64,000 bases of DNA from Acetobacter fabarum (GCF_011516925.1 NZ_WOTG01000001.1:310001-374000); one strand, 5' to 3'; counted from the first letter of the stretch, positions 1-9,986 are shown. Translations and numbers: made by a program. Notes: generated by a model not told the origin, from the letters alone.

Positions 1-570
1 GCGGTGGGGTCTTTGCCGTTTCTGCTCCCGTCCTTCCTGCAGATCGGGGCGGGGCTGAGCGCGGCACAGAGCGGGCTTGTCACCTTTGTGGCTCCACTGG
101 GGGCCATTGCCATGCGCCCCTTTGTGCCGGCACTGCTCAAGCGCTGGGGGTTCCGCACCATTCTCATGGCCAATGGCTCATCCGCGGCACTGGTCTTTGC
201 CTTGATCGCCCTTTTCCGCCCGAGCTACCCTTTATGGCTGCTCTCGCTTGTGCTCACACTGGCCGGGGCGGCCCAGTCGCTCCAGTTTTCGGCTTATAAC
301 ACCGTTGCCTATGCCGACATTCCGCAGGACCGGATGAGTGCGGCCACCAGCCTGTATTCCACCATGCAGCAGATCATGCTTTCGGCCGGAATCTGCATTG
401 CCGCAGGCACCCTGACCGTGCTGAGCAGGCTGCACCATAACACCCCTGCAAACATGACCGATTTTGCACTCGGCTTTGTTGTGACTGGCGGCATCTCCCT
501 GCTGGCCGTGCCGCTATGCGCCGCACTTTCGCCTTCTGCAGGGGCAAACATGAGCGGTAACCGCCGTTAA
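1..570 (+). CDS. MFS drug exporter, MdtD-like (C-terminal part, cut by window edge)
   Basis: The frame is open from base 1, so the gene begins upstream and only about 189 C-terminal residues are visible. They hold alternating hydrophobic helices and the stretch LPFLLPSFLQIGAGLS, which resembles the second half of the 14-helix DHA2 family. The closest family I recall is E. coli MdtD, with FLQIGLG and an NRFGYR-like loop; here the loop reads KRWGFRT. Proton-driven export of drugs or small metabolites across the inner membrane is inferred. It lies 178 bp upstream of an MdtABC-type RND operon on the same strand, matching the linkage of mdtD to mdtABC in enterics, although here it precedes rather than follows. 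The substrate is unknown. Confidence 0.75.
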   Translation, partial: AVGSLPFLLPSFLQIGAGLSAAQSGLVTFVAPLGAIAMRPFVPALLKRWGFRTILMANGSSAALVFALIALFRPSYPLWLLSLVLTLAGAAQSLQFSAYNTVAYADIPQDRMSAATSLYSTMQQIMLSAGICIAAGTLTVLSRLHHNTPANMTDFALGFVVTGGISLLAVPLCAALSPSAGANMSGNRR

Positions 571-748
571 GCGCACGCTTTTAACGCACAAATTACATAG
601 CGAAATGTTATTTTATGCACGGTTTCAATGAGGAGGCTTGCACTTGGACAAAGAGTTCAGCACAGTTCCCTCTGTAAACAGGGTGCCCCTATGCACAGCG
701 TTCCCCTGCATTTTCTGACGCAACTTAGGTTAACGAACAGCGCACCTC

Positions 749-1957
749 ATGGACGATAACTCTCCGCCCTCCGCCTCCCCCGCCAAGCCGCGTTCCTCCA
801 AAAAGCGCCTGCTTCTGACGGGTGGTGCCGTGGTGGCCGCCTGTATTCTGGGCTTTGCCTTCCTGCGCCCGCAGGCAGGCCACAAAACGCACCACGGCGC
901 GGCTGATTCCAGCCAGAGCCAGCCTGTAGCGGTACAGACAGTGCACGCCGGCAGTATGCCCGTGGAACTGACCGAACTGGGCACGGTTGTCCCCATTACC
1001 AACGTAACCGTGCAGACCCGTGTGGAAGGCTACCTGATGCAGGTGCTTTTTACCGAAGGCCAGCACGTGCATAAGGGTGACCTGCTCGCCCTGATCGACC
1101 CCCGCCCCTATCAGGTACAACTGGAGCAGTATGAAGGCCAGCTTGCTCAGGACAAGGCACAGCTTGAACAGGCAAGGGTGGACAGCGGGCGCTACCAGCG
1201 CCTGATCAAGCAGGACAGTATTGACGCCAAAACCGCACGCGACCAGCAGTTTACGGTTCAGCAGCTTGAAGGCACGGTCAAGGCTGATCAGGCACTGGTG
1301 GATAACCAGAAGCTGCAACTGATCTACTGCCACATTATTGCGCCAGTGGATGGGCGCATTGGCATTCGTGCAGTGGATCAGGGCAACTACGTGGCGGCCG
1401 GCCAGTCCGGCGGGCTGGCGGTGTTGACACAGATGCAGCCTATCTCGGTCATTTTCACGCTGCCGCAAGACCAGTTGCCCGAAGTATTTGCCCAGCTACA
1501 GGCGCGCAAATCGCTCCCTGTTTCGGCCTGGAACAGTTCCAACACACAAAAAATAGCCGATGGCACGGTCAGCACGCTGGACAGCCAGATTGACACGGCA
1601 ACCGGCACCGTGCGCCTGCGCGCCATTTTTACCAATGAGGACGAACACCTCTTCCCCAACCAGTTTGTTAACGCACGCCTGCTGGTTAAAACGCTGGACC
1701 ACGTTCTGCTCCTGCCCACAACCGCTGTGCAGACCGGCCCCTCCGGCCTGTTCGTATATGTTGTCAAGGATGATGACACGGTCAGCGTCCAGCCCGTGAC
1801 CACCGGCATTTCCAACGGTACGCTCAGCGTTGTCACCTCCGGGCTGAAGGAAGGCGACAGGGTGGTTACGGACGGCACAGACCATTTGCGCGCCGGAATC
1901 AAGGTGAGCATTCCCACCACGGCTCCCACCCCAGCACCGGACCATGCCACGCCGTGA
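749..1957 (+). CDS. mdtA: RND efflux periplasmic adaptor, MdtA-type
   Basis: This 402-residue membrane fusion protein bridges the inner-membrane RND pump and the outer-membrane channel. A basic N-terminus (SKKR) is followed by a hydrophobic anchor at about residues 21-40. The segment VAAC inside it could be a lipobox, so the protein may be lipidated rather than simply anchored. Residues 103-122 (GQHVHKGDLLALIDPRPY) are the first half of the lipoyl/barrel-sandwich domain, followed by an alpha-helical hairpin rich in Gln and Ala, then beta-barrel and membrane-proximal domains. The stop overlaps the next start as GTGA, showing translational coupling with the permease. The ribosome-binding site before the ATG is weak. 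The substrate cannot be read from sequence. Confidence 0.88.
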   Translation: MDDNSPPSASPAKPRSSKKRLLLTGGAVVAACILGFAFLRPQAGHKTHHGAADSSQSQPVAVQTVHAGSMPVELTELGTVVPITNVTVQTRVEGYLMQVLFTEGQHVHKGDLLALIDPRPYQVQLEQYEGQLAQDKAQLEQARVDSGRYQRLIKQDSIDAKTARDQQFTVQQLEGTVKADQALVDNQKLQLIYCHIIAPVDGRIGIRAVDQGNYVAAGQSGGLAVLTQMQPISVIFTLPQDQLPEVFAQLQARKSLPVSAWNSSNTQKIADGTVSTLDSQIDTATGTVRLRAIFTNEDEHLFPNQFVNARLLVKTLDHVLLLPTTAVQTGPSGLFVYVVKDDDTVSVQPVTTGISNGTLSVVTSGLKEGDRVVTDGTDHLRAGIKVSIPTTAPTPAPDHATP

Positions 1958-4900
1958 ACCCATCTGCCATTTTCATCCGCAGGCCCGTTGCAACTACGCT
2001 GCTGATGCTGGCCATTTTTATGGCCGGGTTGCTGGGCTACCATTTTCTGCCCATTTCCGCGCTGCCACAGGTTGATTACCCCACCATAACGGTGGAGACC
2101 TTCTATCCCGGTGCGGGGCCGGATGTTATGGCTACCTCGGTGACTGCGCCGCTGGAAACACAGCTTGGCCAGATGCCCAGTCTGGACCAGATGACATCGC
2201 GCTCATCGGGTGGGGCATCGGTCATTACCCTTCGGTTTGACCTGTCCATGTCCATGGATGTGGCGGAGCAGGAAGTGCAGGCCGCCATTAACCAGGCCAA
2301 CTCCCTGCTGCCAACCGACCTGCCCGCCCCCCCGGTTTACGCCAAGGTCAACCCGGCAGACACCCCTGTGCTCACACTGGGCATTACTTCGGCCACCATT
2401 CCGCTCCCCGAGGTGGAAGATTACGTGGACACCCGTCTGGCACAAAAAATCAGCCAGATTTCGGGCGTGGGGCTGGTTACGCTTTCAGGCGGCAACCGCA
2501 AGGCCTACCGTGTGCGGGTCAACGTGCCCAAGCTGACCTCCTACGGCATTGATCTGGACACATTGCGTACAACCATTGGCAATGTGAACGTCAACTCCCC
2601 CACGGGTACGTTTGATGGAGCACAACGCTCGGCCACATTGCGGGTGGACGGGCAGATTACCAGCCCGGAAATGCTGCTCAATCAGGTCATTGCCTACCAG
2701 AGCAGCGGGCCGGTCCGCATCCGCGACGTAGCTACGGTTGTGATCGGGCCGGAAAACACACAGCTTGCCGCGTGGTCCAACCAGACCCCGGCCCTGATCA
2801 TGAACGTGCAGCGCCAGCCGGGTGCCAACGTGATTGCCGTGGTGGACAACGTCAAGGCCACCCTGCCCACCCTGCGCCAGACCCTGCCACCGGGGATTGA
2901 TATTATCCCCCTGACAGACCGCACCACCACCATCCGCTCCTCCGTAGCCGATGTGCAGTTCGAGCTGTTTCTCGCACTTGTGCTGGTTGTGGCGGTTATT
3001 TTTGTCTTTTTGCGCAATGTTCCCGCCACCATTATTCCCAGCCTGTCCGTGCCGCTTTCCATTATCGGCACACTGGCCATTATGTATCTGCTCGACTTCT
3101 CGCTCGATAACCTCTCGCTCATGGCTCTCACCATCGCCACCGGTTTTGTGGTGGATGATGCCATTGTGATGATCGAGAACATCTCGCGTTATGTGGAAGC
3201 GGGCGAGGACCGCATGAGCGCCTCGCTCAAGGGGGCGGGGGAAATTGGCTTTACCATTATCTCGCTGACCATATCGCTCATTGCCGTGCTTATTCCGCTG
3301 CTGTTCATGAGCGATGTGGTGGGCCGCCTGTTCCACGAATTCGCCCTTACGCTGGCCACGACCATCATTCTGTCTGCCGTGGTGTCGCTCACACTTGTTC
3401 CCATGATGTGCGCCCGTATTCTTTCCGAGCGCCCGCATGACGCAGGCACGGCTGCCACCCCGTTCCTGCGCTGGTCCGCTCGGATGGAAGTGGCAACCGA
3501 GCGCCTGATTGCGGCCTATGACCGTATGCTCGATGTGGTGCTGGAATGGCGCAAGCTCACACTGGGCGTGGCCGTGGGGACACTGGTGCTGACCGGCCTG
3601 CTGGGCTGGTACATTCCCAAAGGGTTTTTCCCCGTGCAGGATACGGGGGTTATTCAGGGTATTTCCGTTGCGGCGCAGTCCATCTCGTTCGAGAACATGA
3701 AGGTGCATCAGCAGGAACTGGCCAGAGTAATCCTGAAGGACCCGGATGTGGCCTCCCTCTCCTCCTTTGTGGGGGTGGACGGGCAGAATGCGACGCTTAA
3801 CCAGGGCCGCTTCCTGATCAACCTGAAAGAGCATGACAGCCGCTCCTCCTCCGCCACCGAAATTGCAGCACGGCTGGAGCAGGAAACAGCGCAGGTTGCG
3901 GGGATAAAGCTCTACCTCCAGCCCGTGCAGGACCTCTCGCTCGATACAACCGTATCGGCAACACAATACCAGTTCCTGCTTGAAAACCCCGATTACGATG
4001 CCTTCAAAACATGGGTGCCCAAGCTGATCGAACGGTTGCGGCAGGAACCCTCTCTTGCGGATGTCACCTCCGACCTGCAGGCCGAAGGGCTGGTCGCACG
4101 CGTAACGCTCGACCGCCCCACAGGTGCGCGTTACTCGATTACACCCCAGACCGTGGATAACGTGCTGTATGACAGCTTTGGCCAGCGCCAGATTTCCACC
4201 ATCTATACGCAGTCCAACCAGTACCGCGTTATTCTGGAAGCCGAACCGCGCTTTCAAAAAGAGATGTCCTCGCTCAACCAGCTTTACCTGCCCGGTATCA
4301 GCGGTAATACGGGGGAGAGCACATCCGGCCCCACGCGCTCGCCAACCTCCGGGCTGGTGCCTCTGCCAGCAGTCACCAAGGTCACGCAGGAAACAGCTCC
4401 CCTGCTGTTAACCCATTTTGGGCAGTTCCCGGCCACGACCATCTCGTTCAATCTCGCACCCGGCTATGCGCTGGGGGATGCCACAGCCGCCATCCGCCGG
4501 GTGGAGGCGGACATCCACCTCCCCGCAGCTTTCCAGACATCTTTCCAAGGGACAGCAGCGGCATTTGAAGGCTCACTCAGCAACGAACTGTTTCTGGTCG
4601 CTGCCGCCATTATTGCCGTCTATATTGTGCTGGGCATTCTGTACGAGAGCTTTATCCACCCGGTTACCATTCTCTCCACCCTGCCCTCGGCCGCCATTGG
4701 CGCGTTGCTGACCCTGATTGTTGCGGGGGTTAACCTCGACATCATGGGCATTATTGGCATTGTGCTGCTGATTGGCATTGTCAAGAAAAACGCCATCATG
4801 ATGATCGACTTCGCGCTGGAGGCGGAGCGTGAACATGGGATGGACAGCCTGCGCTCCATTCGCACGGCGGCCACACTGCGTTTTCGCCCCATTCTCATGA

Positions 4901-5133
4901 CCACACTGGCGGCCATGCTGGGGGCCGTGCCCATGGTGCTCTCGCATGGTACGGGGTCCGAACTGCGCTATCCGCTGGGGCTGGCCATTATTGGCGGGCT
5001 TGCCCTCTCCCAGTTGCTGACCCTGTTCACCACACCGGTCATCTACCTTACGCTGGACACATGGGCGCATAAATGGCGCGGGCTGCGCCCCCCCGGTTCT
5101 GCATCCCCCCCTAGCGGGCAACCCGTGCCGTGA
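1954..5133 (+). CDS. mdtB: RND multidrug efflux permease, MdtB-type
   Basis: This 1059-residue inner-membrane proton antiporter is of the HAE1 family. The N-terminus (RRPVATTLLMLAIFMAGLLG), PQVDYPTI and the segment SSGGASVITL match MdtB closely. The TM4 proton-relay pair is D401-D402 in TGFVVDDAIVMIEN. Twelve helices flank two large periplasmic loops, as in AcrB. Residues about 783-804 form a Ser/Thr/Gly/Pro-rich insert in the second loop that I do not recall from MdtB. The start is GTG, overlapping the mdtA stop (GTGA), and the stop overlaps mdtC in the same way. MdtB and MdtC are known to act as a heteromultimer in enterics, which fits the two adjacent distinct permeases. Confidence 0.92.
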   Translation: MNPSAIFIRRPVATTLLMLAIFMAGLLGYHFLPISALPQVDYPTITVETFYPGAGPDVMATSVTAPLETQLGQMPSLDQMTSRSSGGASVITLRFDLSMSMDVAEQEVQAAINQANSLLPTDLPAPPVYAKVNPADTPVLTLGITSATIPLPEVEDYVDTRLAQKISQISGVGLVTLSGGNRKAYRVRVNVPKLTSYGIDLDTLRTTIGNVNVNSPTGTFDGAQRSATLRVDGQITSPEMLLNQVIAYQSSGPVRIRDVATVVIGPENTQLAAWSNQTPALIMNVQRQPGANVIAVVDNVKATLPTLRQTLPPGIDIIPLTDRTTTIRSSVADVQFELFLALVLVVAVIFVFLRNVPATIIPSLSVPLSIIGTLAIMYLLDFSLDNLSLMALTIATGFVVDDAIVMIENISRYVEAGEDRMSASLKGAGEIGFTIISLTISLIAVLIPLLFMSDVVGRLFHEFALTLATTIILSAVVSLTLVPMMCARILSERPHDAGTAATPFLRWSARMEVATERLIAAYDRMLDVVLEWRKLTLGVAVGTLVLTGLLGWYIPKGFFPVQDTGVIQGISVAAQSISFENMKVHQQELARVILKDPDVASLSSFVGVDGQNATLNQGRFLINLKEHDSRSSSATEIAARLEQETAQVAGIKLYLQPVQDLSLDTTVSATQYQFLLENPDYDAFKTWVPKLIERLRQEPSLADVTSDLQAEGLVARVTLDRPTGARYSITPQTVDNVLYDSFGQRQISTIYTQSNQYRVILEAEPRFQKEMSSLNQLYLPGISGNTGESTSGPTRSPTSGLVPLPAVTKVTQETAPLLLTHFGQFPATTISFNLAPGYALGDATAAIRRVEADIHLPAAFQTSFQGTAAAFEGSLSNELFLVAAAIIAVYIVLGILYESFIHPVTILSTLPSAAIGALLTLIVAGVNLDIMGIIGIVLLIGIVKKNAIMMIDFALEAEREHGMDSLRSIRTAATLRFRPILMTTLAAMLGAVPMVLSHGTGSELRYPLGLAIIGGLALSQLLTLFTTPVIYLTLDTWAHKWRGLRPPGSASPPSGQPVP

Positions 5134-8100
5134 ATATCAGCCGGATTTTTATTGACCGGCCTGTTGCCACCATCCTGCTAAGCGTAGCCCTGTTCCTTGG
5201 GGGGCTACTGGGCTACCGTGGCCTGCCTGTTGCCGACCTGCCTAACGTGGACTTCCCGGTTATTCAGGTGCAGGCACGGCAGGCTGGCGGCTCCCCGGAG
5301 GAAATTGCCAGTGCCGTGGCCGCCCCCTTGGAGCGGCACCTTGGGCAGATTGCCGATGTTACGGAAATGACATCCCAATCTACCGAAGGCAGCACACGCA
5401 TTACGCTCCAGTTCGCCCTCTCGCGCGATATTAACGGTGCCGCGCGGGATGTGGAGGCCGCCCTTCAGGCCGCCCATGCGGACATGCCCTCCTCCTTGCG
5501 GCAGAACCCCAGCTACCGCAAAGCCAACCCAAACGGCGCGCCGATCCTTATTCTCACCCTGACATCGGACACCCACACCCGCCCCCAGCTTTATGATTAC
5601 GCAACCAACGTGCTGGTGCAGCACCTGTCCGCCATACAGGGCGTGGGTCAGGTGGAAATCAGCGGGAGTGCGCTGCCTGCCATCCGGGCGGAAATAAACC
5701 CCCTGCCCCTGTTCAAATACGGTATCGGGTTTGAGGACGTACGCGCAGCCCTTGCCTCTGCCAATGCCCACACCCCCAAAGGGATTATTGACCAGAACGG
5801 CGTCCGCTACACGCTGGACACGAATGATCAGGTCCGCACGGCGCAGGACTACCGTGACCTGATTATTGCATGGCGCAACAACCGCCCCGTGCGACTGGCC
5901 GATGTGGCGCAGGTGCAGAACAGCGTGGAAGACCTGCGCAACGCCGGGTACTATAATGGTCAGGCATCGGTTATTGCGGTGGTGTTCCCCCAGGCCGGGG
6001 CCAATGTGATTCACACCGTGGACCAGATCAATGCGGAAATGCCCCTGCTTAAATCCGCCCTGCCCGGTGGTGTGGCCCTGCATGTGGGGCTTGACCGCTC
6101 ACTGACCATTCGTGCAGCGCTGGTAGATACGCAGCTGACCCTGCTGATCTCGGTCATACTTGTGGTGCTGGTGGTGCTGCTCTTCCTGCACTCGCTCCGC
6201 ATGACGCTTATTCCCGCCGTGGTTGTGCCCACCTCCATTGTGGCGACCTTTGGCGTTATGCGCCTGCTTGGTTTTTCGCTCGATAACATGTCGCTCATGG
6301 CGCTTACGGTTTCCACCGGCTTTGTGGTGGATGACGCCATTGTGGTGATGGAAAACATAGCCCGCTACATAGAGCAGGGCCTCCCCCCACGGGATGCCGC
6401 CATAAAAGGCAGTGCGGAGGTGGCCTTTACGGTTATTTCCATCTCCATCTCCCTGATTGCCGTCTTTTTGCCCATTCTGCTCATGGGGGGGCTGGCTGGC
6501 CGCCTGTTCCATGAGTTCGCCATGACAGTTTCCATCACCATCCTGATCTCGATGGTGCTGTCCCTGACCCTGACCCCCATGATGGCGGCTTACCTGCTTG
6601 TGCCCCATACGGCAGGCACGGCCCCTGCGGGTTCTGGCAGCCTGATGCGCCACGCTATTGCCGCCATGACTGCATTTTTGGACCATATGCAGACCGGTTA
6701 TACCCGCTCGCTCGACCTTGCCCTGCGCTACCACAAGACCGTCCTGCTCAGCCTGCCCTTTACACTGGCCCTTACGGCAGCCTTGTTCATGCTGATGCCC
6801 AAGGGGTTTTTCCCGGTGGAAGACACGGGCATGCTCATGGGGCGCCTGCAGGGGGACCAGTCAATCTCCTTCGGGGCGTTAGCCAAAAAGCTGACCGAAG
6901 TGCAGAAAGTGCTGCTGCACGACCGCGATGTGGAGAGCGTGTCCTCCTTTATCGGGGGGCGAGGCTCCTCCAACGAGGCAGGGGTGTTTTTGCAGCTCAA
7001 GGATAAAGCTGCCCGGAACGATACCCCGACCGACCTGATCGCCCGTGTTAACCGCAAATTGCGTAATCTGGTCGGAGCCAGTTTTTTTCTGATGCAGCCC
7101 GGTGCCATCCGTTCCGGCGCACGGCAGAGCAATGCGGCGTACCAGTATACGCTGGAGGGTGAAAACTCATCAGAGCTCTACACATGGACCGCCCGCCTGC
7201 TGGCAGAGCTGCGCCGCCACCCGGAACTGACAACCCTTTCCTCCGACGTGCAGCTCGGTGGCTCGGCTATTAGCACCCAGATCGACCGGGATACGTCCGC
7301 CCGTGTCAACATTACCCCCCAGCTCCTGTCCAACACGCTGTACGATGCGTTTGGCCAGCGCGCAGCCTCGGTCATCTATAACAGGCTCAACCAGTACCGC
7401 GTGATCATGGAGGCCGACCCCAAAAGCTGGTCCAACCCGGAAAGTCTGATGCAGGTCTGGATAAGCGTTGCCGGGGGCTCGGCTGGTGGGGGAACGCGCT
7501 CCAACACCATTCGGGTGCGCAATGCCTCCAGCACCGGCTCCACCAGCACGCAGGCCAGCCAGAGTTCCCTGTCCTTTAAAAACCAGATTGCCAATGCGCT
7601 GGCCGGGGGGGCTGGTGCGTCCAATGGTTCAGCAGTCAGCACCTCATCCGAAGCCATGGTGCCGCTCACACTGGTTACTCATCTGGTGCCAAGCCGCACC
7701 CCGCTTTCGGTCAACCATCAGGGGCTGGCGGTTGCGGCTACGCTCTCGTTCAATCTGGCCAAGGGGGTTTCTCTGGGCACGGCCACGCAGATCATCAACA
7801 CCGCACAAGTCGCGCTGCATATGCCCAATACCATCCACGGCAGTTTTGCTGGCAATGCCGCGCAGTTCCAGAAAGCGGTCAGCGATGAACCCCTGCTTAT
7901 TCTGGCAGCCCTTGTGGCCGTCTATATTACGCTGGGTATTCTGTACGAAAGTTACGTACACCCGCTGACCATTCTCTCCACCCTGCCCTCGGCTGGTGTA
8001 GGCGCCCTGCTGGCCCTGCAACTGGCTGGGGAGGAGTTCTCGCTCATTGCCATGATCGGGGTGATCCTGCTGATTGGCATTGTGAAAAAAAATGCCATCA

Positions 8101-8432
8101 TGTTGGTGGACTTTGCCATTATGGCCGAACGCGAAGAGGGTATGTCCGCCCATGATGCCATACGCACCGCCTGCCTGCTCCGCTTCCGCCCGATCATGAT
8201 GACATCGGTCGCAGCGGCCTTGGGGGCTGCCCCGCTTATGGTCGCCAACGGATACGGGGCCGAACTGCGGCACCCACTTGGCATTGCCATTGTTGGCGGG
8301 CTGATCGTGAGCCAGGCCCTTACCCTTTATACAACGCCGGTTATTTATCTGATGTTCGATGCCTGGCAGGCCCGTGCCGGGTCTTTTATCCGCTCGTTAT
8401 CGTTTTCCCGCAGCTTCAGGCAGGACCGCTGA
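5130..8432 (+). CDS. mdtC: RND multidrug efflux permease, MdtC-type
   Basis: This second permease has 1100 residues and is longer than usual for MdtC (about 1025 aa). It opens with DRPVATILLSVALFLGGLLG, and the segments DINGAARDV, YRKAN and ILTLTSDT match MdtC rather than MdtB. The proton-relay aspartates are D401-D402 (TGFVVDDAIVVMEN). The extra length lies mainly at residues about 777-844, a Gly/Ser/Thr/Ala-rich low-complexity stretch in the second periplasmic loop. The GTG start overlaps the mdtB stop, and the outer-membrane channel gene begins at the base after this stop. It probably forms a mixed trimer with the MdtB-type subunit. Confidence 0.92.
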   Translation: MNISRIFIDRPVATILLSVALFLGGLLGYRGLPVADLPNVDFPVIQVQARQAGGSPEEIASAVAAPLERHLGQIADVTEMTSQSTEGSTRITLQFALSRDINGAARDVEAALQAAHADMPSSLRQNPSYRKANPNGAPILILTLTSDTHTRPQLYDYATNVLVQHLSAIQGVGQVEISGSALPAIRAEINPLPLFKYGIGFEDVRAALASANAHTPKGIIDQNGVRYTLDTNDQVRTAQDYRDLIIAWRNNRPVRLADVAQVQNSVEDLRNAGYYNGQASVIAVVFPQAGANVIHTVDQINAEMPLLKSALPGGVALHVGLDRSLTIRAALVDTQLTLLISVILVVLVVLLFLHSLRMTLIPAVVVPTSIVATFGVMRLLGFSLDNMSLMALTVSTGFVVDDAIVVMENIARYIEQGLPPRDAAIKGSAEVAFTVISISISLIAVFLPILLMGGLAGRLFHEFAMTVSITILISMVLSLTLTPMMAAYLLVPHTAGTAPAGSGSLMRHAIAAMTAFLDHMQTGYTRSLDLALRYHKTVLLSLPFTLALTAALFMLMPKGFFPVEDTGMLMGRLQGDQSISFGALAKKLTEVQKVLLHDRDVESVSSFIGGRGSSNEAGVFLQLKDKAARNDTPTDLIARVNRKLRNLVGASFFLMQPGAIRSGARQSNAAYQYTLEGENSSELYTWTARLLAELRRHPELTTLSSDVQLGGSAISTQIDRDTSARVNITPQLLSNTLYDAFGQRAASVIYNRLNQYRVIMEADPKSWSNPESLMQVWISVAGGSAGGGTRSNTIRVRNASSTGSTSTQASQSSLSFKNQIANALAGGAGASNGSAVSTSSEAMVPLTLVTHLVPSRTPLSVNHQGLAVAATLSFNLAKGVSLGTATQIINTAQVALHMPNTIHGSFAGNAAQFQKAVSDEPLLILAALVAVYITLGILYESYVHPLTILSTLPSAGVGALLALQLAGEEFSLIAMIGVILLIGIVKKNAIMLVDFAIMAEREEGMSAHDAIRTACLLRFRPIMMTSVAAALGAAPLMVANGYGAELRHPLGIAIVGGLIVSQALTLYTTPVIYLMFDAWQARAGSFIRSLSFSRSFRQDR

Positions 8433-9986
8433 ATGCCTTTTTATCGTCCCTTCCTTTCCCTTCGCCTGTCCCTGCTGCTGGCACCTGCCGCTCTGGCCGG
8501 GTGCATGGTTGGGCCGGATTACAAACGGCCCACTCCCATTATCTCGCCCACCTTCAAGGAACTGCGTCCGGCACCGGGCTGGCAGTACGCTGCCCCACAA
8601 CTGGCCAGCCTGCCCAAAGGTTCGTGGTGGACAATCTATAACGACCCGCAGTTGAATGCTCTGGAAGCTCAGGTAGACATCAACAACCAGAATATCATTC
8701 AGTACGAGGCACGCTACCGTAACGCCCGGGCCACCATTAACTCCATCCGGGCACAGCTTTACCCAACGCTCAGCGGTGCGCTCTCCTTCAACCGACAGAG
8801 TTCGGGCCGCGGGTCGCGCTCCAGCGGCACCATTATCAATTATGGTTCCGATGGCTCGAGCAGCACGAGCGCAACCCCCTCCAACTCGACCGAAAACACC
8901 TATGCCACGGGGCCAAGTGTTTCGTGGGATCTGGATTTATGGGGCAAGATCAGGCGGCAGATTCAGGCTCAGGTTACAGAAGCACAAGCCACAGCCGCAG
9001 ACCTTGCCAATGCACGCCTGTCTTATCAGGCACAATTGGCCACGGCTTATTTCAACCTGCGGTATCAGGACAGCCTGTATGATCTGCTGACCAAAAACGT
9101 GGCGTTTTATGAGCGCTCGTACCAGATCACCAAAAACCAGTATGATGCAGGCACGGCAGACCCAACCACCCTACTGCAGGCCAAAACACAGCTGGAACAG
9201 ACCCGCGCTCAGGCCACCGCAACCGGCATAGCCCGCGCACAGTATGAGCACGCCATTGCTGTTCTTATGGGTAAAGCCCCTGCGGACCTTTCCATCCCCC
9301 ATGGCGCATTGCCACGGGCCATTCCGGCTATTCCGGTTATGGTTCCGGCCAGTCTGCTCCAGCGCCGCCCCGATATTGCGGCGGCCGAGCGCCGGATGGA
9401 GGAATACAACGCCCAGATTGGCGCGGCCATGGCGGCGTTCTACCCCGATGTCAAACTCACGGCGACATACTCCTATAGCGGGGACCCTGTTGGCTCTCTT
9501 GTGCAGGTTGCAAACCGCATCTGGACCCTTGGCGCCTCGGCTACGGAAACACTGTTTGCCGGGGGCGCAAGAACTGCTGCCGTCCATGAGGCCGACAGCA
9601 ATTACAACGCCTATGTGGCCACCTACCGGCAAACCGTACTGACAGCCCTGCAGGGGGTGGAAGACCAGCTTTCCAACCTGCGTATTCTGGCTGATCAGGC
9701 AGAGCAGCAGCATGTTGCGCTGGATGCCGCCAACAAGGCCGTTACGGTTGCATTCAACCAGTATATGGCAGGCACCCAGATTTACACGACCGTGATTACC
9801 GCCGAGGTGACGGCCCTGTCCAACGCGCAGACCGCACTGCAAATCCAGCAAAGCCGTATTCTGGACTCTGTCAGTCTGGTGGAAGCCCTTGGCGGGGGAT
9901 GGAATGCCTCCGAACTCCCCAGCAAAAACTCCATGCAGACAGACAACCCGCTCCTGCCCTCCTTTATTCAAAAAGACAAAAACTAG
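8433..9986 (+). CDS. Outer-membrane efflux channel lipoprotein (NodT/OprM family)
   Basis: This 517-residue TolC-fold exit duct serves the upstream MdtABC-type pump. It has a signal peptide with lipobox LAGC (lipidated Cys24) followed by MVGPDYKRP, the standard opening of NodT-type channels. Two OEP repeats follow; the conserved LLQRRPDIAAAERRM segment is near residues 308-322. A Ser/Thr/Asn-rich stretch at about 125-150 falls in the first repeat. The ATG directly abuts the mdtC stop, so it is the last gene of a four-gene translationally coupled operon. An intrinsic terminator follows about 20 bp downstream. Enteric mdtABC relies on distant tolC, so an in-operon channel is a difference from E. 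coli. Confidence 0.9.
   Translation: MPFYRPFLSLRLSLLLAPAALAGCMVGPDYKRPTPIISPTFKELRPAPGWQYAAPQLASLPKGSWWTIYNDPQLNALEAQVDINNQNIIQYEARYRNARATINSIRAQLYPTLSGALSFNRQSSGRGSRSSGTIINYGSDGSSSTSATPSNSTENTYATGPSVSWDLDLWGKIRRQIQAQVTEAQATAADLANARLSYQAQLATAYFNLRYQDSLYDLLTKNVAFYERSYQITKNQYDAGTADPTTLLQAKTQLEQTRAQATATGIARAQYEHAIAVLMGKAPADLSIPHGALPRAIPAIPVMVPASLLQRRPDIAAAERRMEEYNAQIGAAMAAFYPDVKLTATYSYSGDPVGSLVQVANRIWTLGASATETLFAGGARTAAVHEADSNYNAYVATYRQTVLTALQGVEDQLSNLRILADQAEQQHVALDAANKAVTVAFNQYMAGTQIYTTVITAEVTALSNAQTALQIQQSRILDSVSLVEALGGGWNASELPSKNSMQTDNPLLPSFIQKDKN

Noticed and set aside
628..759. A 43-codon frame on the plus strand just before mdtA
   Set aside because: No Shine-Dalgarno, overlaps the mdtA start, and the product has no recognisable features. 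A leader peptide cannot be excluded but is not supported.
2485..4257. A 590-codon open frame on the minus strand opposite mdtB
   Set aside because: It mirrors the codon bias of a certain gene, has no recognisable domain and its product is low-complexity in His/Gly/Asn. Treated as an antisense shadow.
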